A stretch of 64,000 bases of DNA from NCBI GenBank assembly GCA_024362935.1, contig JANCRA010000008.1, positions 30,498,557-30,562,556 on the forward strand, given 5' to 3'. The notes below the pieces were generated by a model. The model ran no database searches, was not told the origin of the DNA, and saw nothing but the letters and a program-made list of their open reading frames with translations. The translations under genes were made by a program, and so were the position numbers. Positions 63,601 to 64,000 of this stretch are shown in pieces. Positions within the stretch are counted from its first letter, which is position 1, and every line of letters begins with the position of its first letter. The DNA comes from Setophaga petechia (lineage: Eukaryota; Chordata; Aves; Passeriformes; Parulidae).

Positions 63601-64000
63601 ATCTGGACATAGTTGTGAGCAACCAGATCTAGCTGATCCTGTTTCAAATGAGCTCAGAGTCATTCATTCCCACTTTTATCATTATGTGATTCTATGGAAG
63701 AAAAACATTCTGTCCTTGATAGGTTTTTTGATAATGCTCTAGAAATTTTGAACTGTGTTGTGTCAGATGGGACTGCAAAAGATAGTACATAGAAAAAAAA
63801 TTAACTCTTGATTTGTTGAAAACAATTTGACATTGAGATTAAAGCCTGGAAGGGTATGTGTTATTTAGAAGACAATGCAAAGTGAAAAATGAGCCATTAC
63901 AGTAAAAAAAAAAAAAAAAAGTTGAGAGCACAATGGAAATCAAAAGAGGGGAAGTTTACATAGAAAAACCAAAAGAACTAGTGAAAAAGAGATTAAATAA
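51418..64000 (+). CDS. TEX10: TEX10 (Rix1-complex/rixosome subunit), 5' part of the gene
   Basis: Coding exons: ATG 51427-51606, 52198-52904, 58439-58682, 60477-60589 and 61463-61701. They give about 494 of the roughly 929 residues of the mammalian protein, and all phases agree. The gene leaves the window in the intron after 61701. TEX10 is the metazoan Ipi1 counterpart. With PELP1, WDR18, LAS1L, NOL9 and SENP3 it forms the rixosome/5FMC complex, acting in ITS2 processing, 60S maturation, sumoylation control and heterochromatin silencing in nucleolus and nucleoplasm. A basic N-terminus ([20 protein letters not shown]) precedes HEAT-like helices from about residue 60 (Ipi1 N-terminal domain). 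The start has A at -3 and matches the conserved mammalian start. Confidence 0.97.
52198..52904 (+). CDS. TEX10: TEX10 exon 3 (HEAT-like / Ipi1 domain)
   Basis: Large 707-nt exon encoding residues 61-295. It contains [29 protein letters not shown] and the [19 protein letters not shown] block typical of TEX10. It ends with a split Arg codon (AG/G) that the next exon completes; the TGA seen in line after the donor is intronic. Confidence 0.96.
52905..58438 (+). other. TEX10: TEX10 intron 3
   Basis: 5.5 kb of AT-rich DNA with two short TG repeats near 54929-54942 and 55017-55029. No additional exon or recognisable transposon was found; open frames at 53828-54076 and 55507-55902 have no supporting features. 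Confidence 0.8.
58439..58682 (+). CDS. TEX10: TEX10 exon 4
   Basis: Encodes residues 296-377, with a helical repeat pattern containing [19 protein letters not shown], which matches the conserved segment of the mammalian protein. Acceptor ttgtttag, donor gtaagg. Confidence 0.95.
60477..60589 (+). CDS. TEX10: TEX10 exon 5
   Basis: Encodes residues 378-414 ([20 protein letters not shown], then PYSLQD and a lysine-rich tail). Acceptor taacag, donor gtaaga, with a split codon at the 3' end. Confidence 0.93.
61463..61701 (+). CDS. TEX10: TEX10 exon 6
   Basis: Follows the pyrimidine tract cccctcctccccttag. Encodes residues 415-494 ([20 protein letters not shown], then a helix with [20 protein letters not shown]). 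Donor GG/gtaaga, phase 1; the next exon lies beyond the window. Confidence 0.93.
62945..63696 (+). mobile_element. CR1 LINE 3' fragment, sense
   Basis: About 750 bp of the CR1 3' region in the last TEX10 intron. It carries GGATGGTTCAACATGGAGAA, GCAAAGCCCTGCACCTGG, GTCCTGGGCTGCATTAGGAG and a tail ending in TGTGATTCTATG, close to the CR1 octamer end ATTCTATG. The 259-codon open frame across it is CR1-derived and not a gene. Confidence 0.9.
63903..63920. repeat. Poly-A tract
   Basis: About 18 consecutive A inside the TEX10 intron near the right edge of the window. Confidence 0.9.

Noticed and set aside
62963..63742. 259-codon plus-strand open frame in the last TEX10 intron
   Set aside because: It lies entirely on a CR1 3' region and is not conserved protein sequence.

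Overview
The window is vertebrate nuclear DNA, almost certainly from a bird and probably a songbird. Genes are split into small exons with GT-AG introns. Three GC-rich CpG-island stretches stand out from an AT-rich background. The interspersed repeats are avian: CR1 LINE 3' ends, a tRNA-Ile-derived SINE with a CR1-like tail, and solo LTRs of songbird style. Two genes are recognised by protein similarity, MSANTD3 (minus strand) and TEX10 (plus strand). They are neighbours on human 9q31, and the chicken counterpart of that region lies on the Z chromosome, so Z linkage is a reasonable inference.

Layout. 1-15.2 kb: intergenic DNA downstream of MSANTD3, AT-rich, with one orphan CpG island at about 2.2-2.75 kb and one probable LTR-type repeat near 8 kb. 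15.2-18.8 kb: MSANTD3 3' UTR and its two coding exons. 18.8-25.1 kb: MSANTD3 5' intron and upstream DNA with an LTR (20.4-21.0 kb) and an A/C tract (19.7-19.9 kb). 24.4-25.8 kb: CpG island that looks like a shared divergent promoter. 25.4-45.1 kb: a plus-strand gene not in any family I can name, reconstructed here from 17 coding exons (26140-43523) into a 490-residue protein with two matrin/U1-type C2H2 zinc fingers. Every reading-frame phase agrees across all junctions. 46.0-49.6 kb: a cluster of antisense CR1 copies, one of which carries an LTR that itself carries a second LTR, packed around the third CpG island (47.9-48.8 kb). 51.4-64 kb: TEX10 coding exons for about the first 494 residues; the gene runs off the right edge.

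How the genes relate. MSANTD3 encodes a Myb/SANT-like DNA-binding protein. TEX10 is the Ipi1-like subunit of the rixosome/5FMC complex in 60S ribosome maturation and chromatin silencing. The unnamed gene between them is likely nuclear and nucleic-acid binding, judged only from its fingers and charged composition.

The best candidates for something undescribed are this zinc-finger gene and a 648-bp tandem duplication inside it that doubled one 60-nt exon without breaking the frame. The left edge of the duplicated unit lies in a SINE/CR1 tail.
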